Assembly: GCA_946406115.1 (NCBI GenBank)
Contig: OX291547.1
Coordinates: forward strand, 749,001 to 813,000
Length of the DNA: 64,000 bases
DNA from: Apoda limacodes
Taxonomy: Eukaryota > Arthropoda > Insecta > Lepidoptera > Limacodidae
Reading direction: 5' to 3'
The notes under the pieces are model-generated. The model had not been told where the DNA came from, ran no database searches, and worked only from the letters and a program-made list of their open reading frames with translations. Position 1 is the stretch's first letter; the number at the start of each line of letters is the position of its first letter. Of this stretch, positions 62,401 to 64,000 are shown piece after piece. The translations under genes and the position numbers were made by a program.

Positions 62401-63720
62401 AGGAGAATAGAATGAGGGAAAAAAAATCATAAAAAACCGGAGGTTTGGTAAGTTTTTAGTAGTAGGAAGTAGTTTCTTATTAGTAGGGAAACGTAGGAGC
62501 TTCAATAGGTATAGGTTAGTTCGTTGAAAAGATTAGTATCTTATATATATCAGTCTTATATATATCTTATGTATATTTCATATATGAGATCTTGTAAGAA
62601 AAATACAAAGTCGTCATATGAAAATAGGTCAAGCATAGAGAAGTACGAAGTAGGATAACGTTCCGTAGGTGATATGTATGTAGGATGACATTAAAGTCTG
62701 TGTAGGGCGAGCAAGCTTAGAGGTCAAGGTTGTATTTGTCATTAGAAAGGGCTAAGCCAGATTGATGTTAGTCGGTAGTAGGGTTCCGTAGGGGATTTCA
62801 TTTTATGTAATTTAATTATTATATAATAAAAAATAGGATTTCTTAAGTTAGGGTTCTTTAATATTGGTTATTTTAGTATGGATAGTTTTCAAAAGAAAAA
62901 TGGTTAGACGAAGTCAAGAGGAGTTTTAGTTTATTTAGGTAAGGTTCCGTAGTTAGATTTTTATAATAAAAGTAAATAAAGAAGTAAAAAGATAATATGA
63001 AGAGTGAATTGGTTTGAGGAGATAGAGGGTTCTGTGTATAGTTTTTTTTGCATCTTATAAATATATAATGACTAAATATTGTCAAGGGTGAATAGATGTA
63101 TTAGGTGTAGGGATTCGTAGGTAAATAATCTAATGATAGATTGAGGAGTAGAATTGGATATAGCCAAGTGCGAACTGTTGATATTTTAAAGGTATTCTAA
63201 CGAGATATATGGTGGAAAGATAAGAAGATTTAGGTCAAGGGTGATCTGTGTCAAGCGTGATCCGAACCAATGGTATTGGAATAGTGATTATGGTTGATTG
63301 AGATTTAGGTCAAGGGTGATCTGAGTCATAAGGGATAATTCAAATAGGATCCAAGTAGGATTAGGGCCAAGTGTGAGCCGTGGATGTTAAGTATTATTTT
63401 TAGGTAAGATAGGTACTCCTATCCAAGAATTCAAGTGTGAAACTTGAAAGAAGAAAAATATATATATGTCAAGGGTGAACCTTGAGAAGAAAAAAATATT
63501 TTATTCGTATTCAAATCGAAAACAAAACAGGGCTAAGCGTGAAACAAGGTAACGAGGAATCTGTTATGACTATTTAGAATTTTAAAAGTTTTTCTTCGAG
63601 ATTATATAATTAGGTATTAGAGTCAAGTATGAGAAGCAATGAGAAGTCATAGAAAGTAAGGTCCACGAAGTCCGTTGATTTTGAAATGCGAACATGACAT
63701 ATGACTTTAATAAAGAAAGG
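62401..63720. other. C-poor, G-rich skewed tract with recurring CAAG(G/T)GTGA and GGTTCCGTAG words
   Basis: On the plus strand G clearly outnumbers C (about three to one in the lines counted by eye) over more than 1.3 kb. Two word families recur at irregular spacing. TTCCGTAGG-like words occur at about 62651, 62783, 62944 and 63108; CAAGGGTGA/CAAGTGTGA-like words at about 63083, 63165, 63238, 63312, 63369, 63429, 63468 and 63624. Both resemble parts of the common lepidopteran repeat CCAAGTGCGAG..AGGGTTCCGTA. No coding frame supported. Confidence 0.5.
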
Positions 63721-64000
63721 ACATAAAGGTAATGATTTTTAATTAATATATTATATTAATAAGTTAATAAGTTAGGTTAATTAAAGGAAATGACTCCATC
63801 CTAAAAGAATTGTTATTATGGTTAATGAATTGTTATTTGTTAGCAAGGGAAAAGAAAAGTTTTAAATGGAATGGAACGCGTAAATTACGTGATTTTCTTC
63901 ATTTTCTTATGAAGGTATTAAATGTTAAGTATAGGTGTGATAATTTGTAAATATGCGTTTTTGTGTTATGGCAAGATGTTAAAGTAAGTTGCACTTAATG

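Noticed and set aside
52427..64000. N-terminal membrane-anchor exon of the ABHD gene on the minus strand
   Set aside because: Several short hydrophobic frames exist, but none has a start, a donor of suitable phase and family-like residues.

Overview
This window looks like eukaryotic, almost certainly lepidopteran (moth or butterfly), chromosomal DNA. The evidence is AT-rich non-coding sequence, single exons separated by kilobases with GT..AG borders, many decayed transposons of types I know from Lepidoptera (CR1/Daphne-like, RTE, mariner, Tc1, BEL/Pao, Ty3/gypsy), tRNA-like and 5S-like SINEs, and at least a dozen minisatellites. No bacterial operon, CRISPR array or complete RNA gene is present. 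All identifications come from reading translations against remembered protein families; no database search was run.

Host genes. (1) Plus strand, 8.5-13.4 kb: the last three coding exons of an AAGAB (alpha/gamma-adaptin binding protein p34) orthologue, an adaptor-complex assembly factor. The exons join in frame (8533-8717, 12266-12545, 13175-13401). The 5' exon with about 28 residues was not found. (2) Minus strand, 52.4-32.2 kb: five coding exons of an ABHD1/ABHD3-type alpha/beta-hydrolase (lipase/phospholipase). They join in frame to 369 residues, with the nucleophile GVSLG, the acid region ADDPF and the GGHIGFLEG histidine on separate exons. Only the short N-terminal membrane-anchor exon is missing. 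(3) Plus strand, 56.2-61.7 kb: three exon-like pieces of a protein type I know only as uncharacterised in insects; one piece carries a frameshift.

Layout. 0-4 kb: a non-LTR reverse transcriptase cut by the window edge, then an RTE-like element on the minus strand. 4.8-7 kb: a pair of LTR-like repeats around an unassigned open frame. 8.5-13.4 kb: AAGAB with a mariner remnant and a CR1/Daphne-like element in one intron; a second copy follows at 15-16.7 kb. 17-28.3 kb: SINE remnants and large minisatellites (61 bp x 18, 65 bp x 22, and others). 29.4-30.3 kb: internally deleted Tc1 with intact inverted repeats. 30.4-32 kb: a common lepidopteran repeat and a 44-bp array. 32.2-52.4 kb: the ABHD gene, whose introns hold non-LTR fragments, a 33-bp array, an internally deleted LTR element with a nested endonuclease fragment, a 5S-like SINE and chimeric CR1-like debris. 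52.8-54.6 kb: BEL/Pao 3' end and a 41-bp array. 56-61.7 kb: the unknown gene, whose long intron holds a gypsy element splitting a minisatellite. 62-64 kb: a C-poor, G-rich skewed tract with recurring short motifs.

The host genes have no evident functional link. The clearest new observations are: an altered reverse-transcriptase active site (YAGD) shared by two copies of one family; TG-rich acceptor sites on four ABHD exons; higher-order structure in the 61-bp array; an LTR insertion separating two minisatellites that share a palindromic core but differ in period; and the strand-skewed tract at the right edge.
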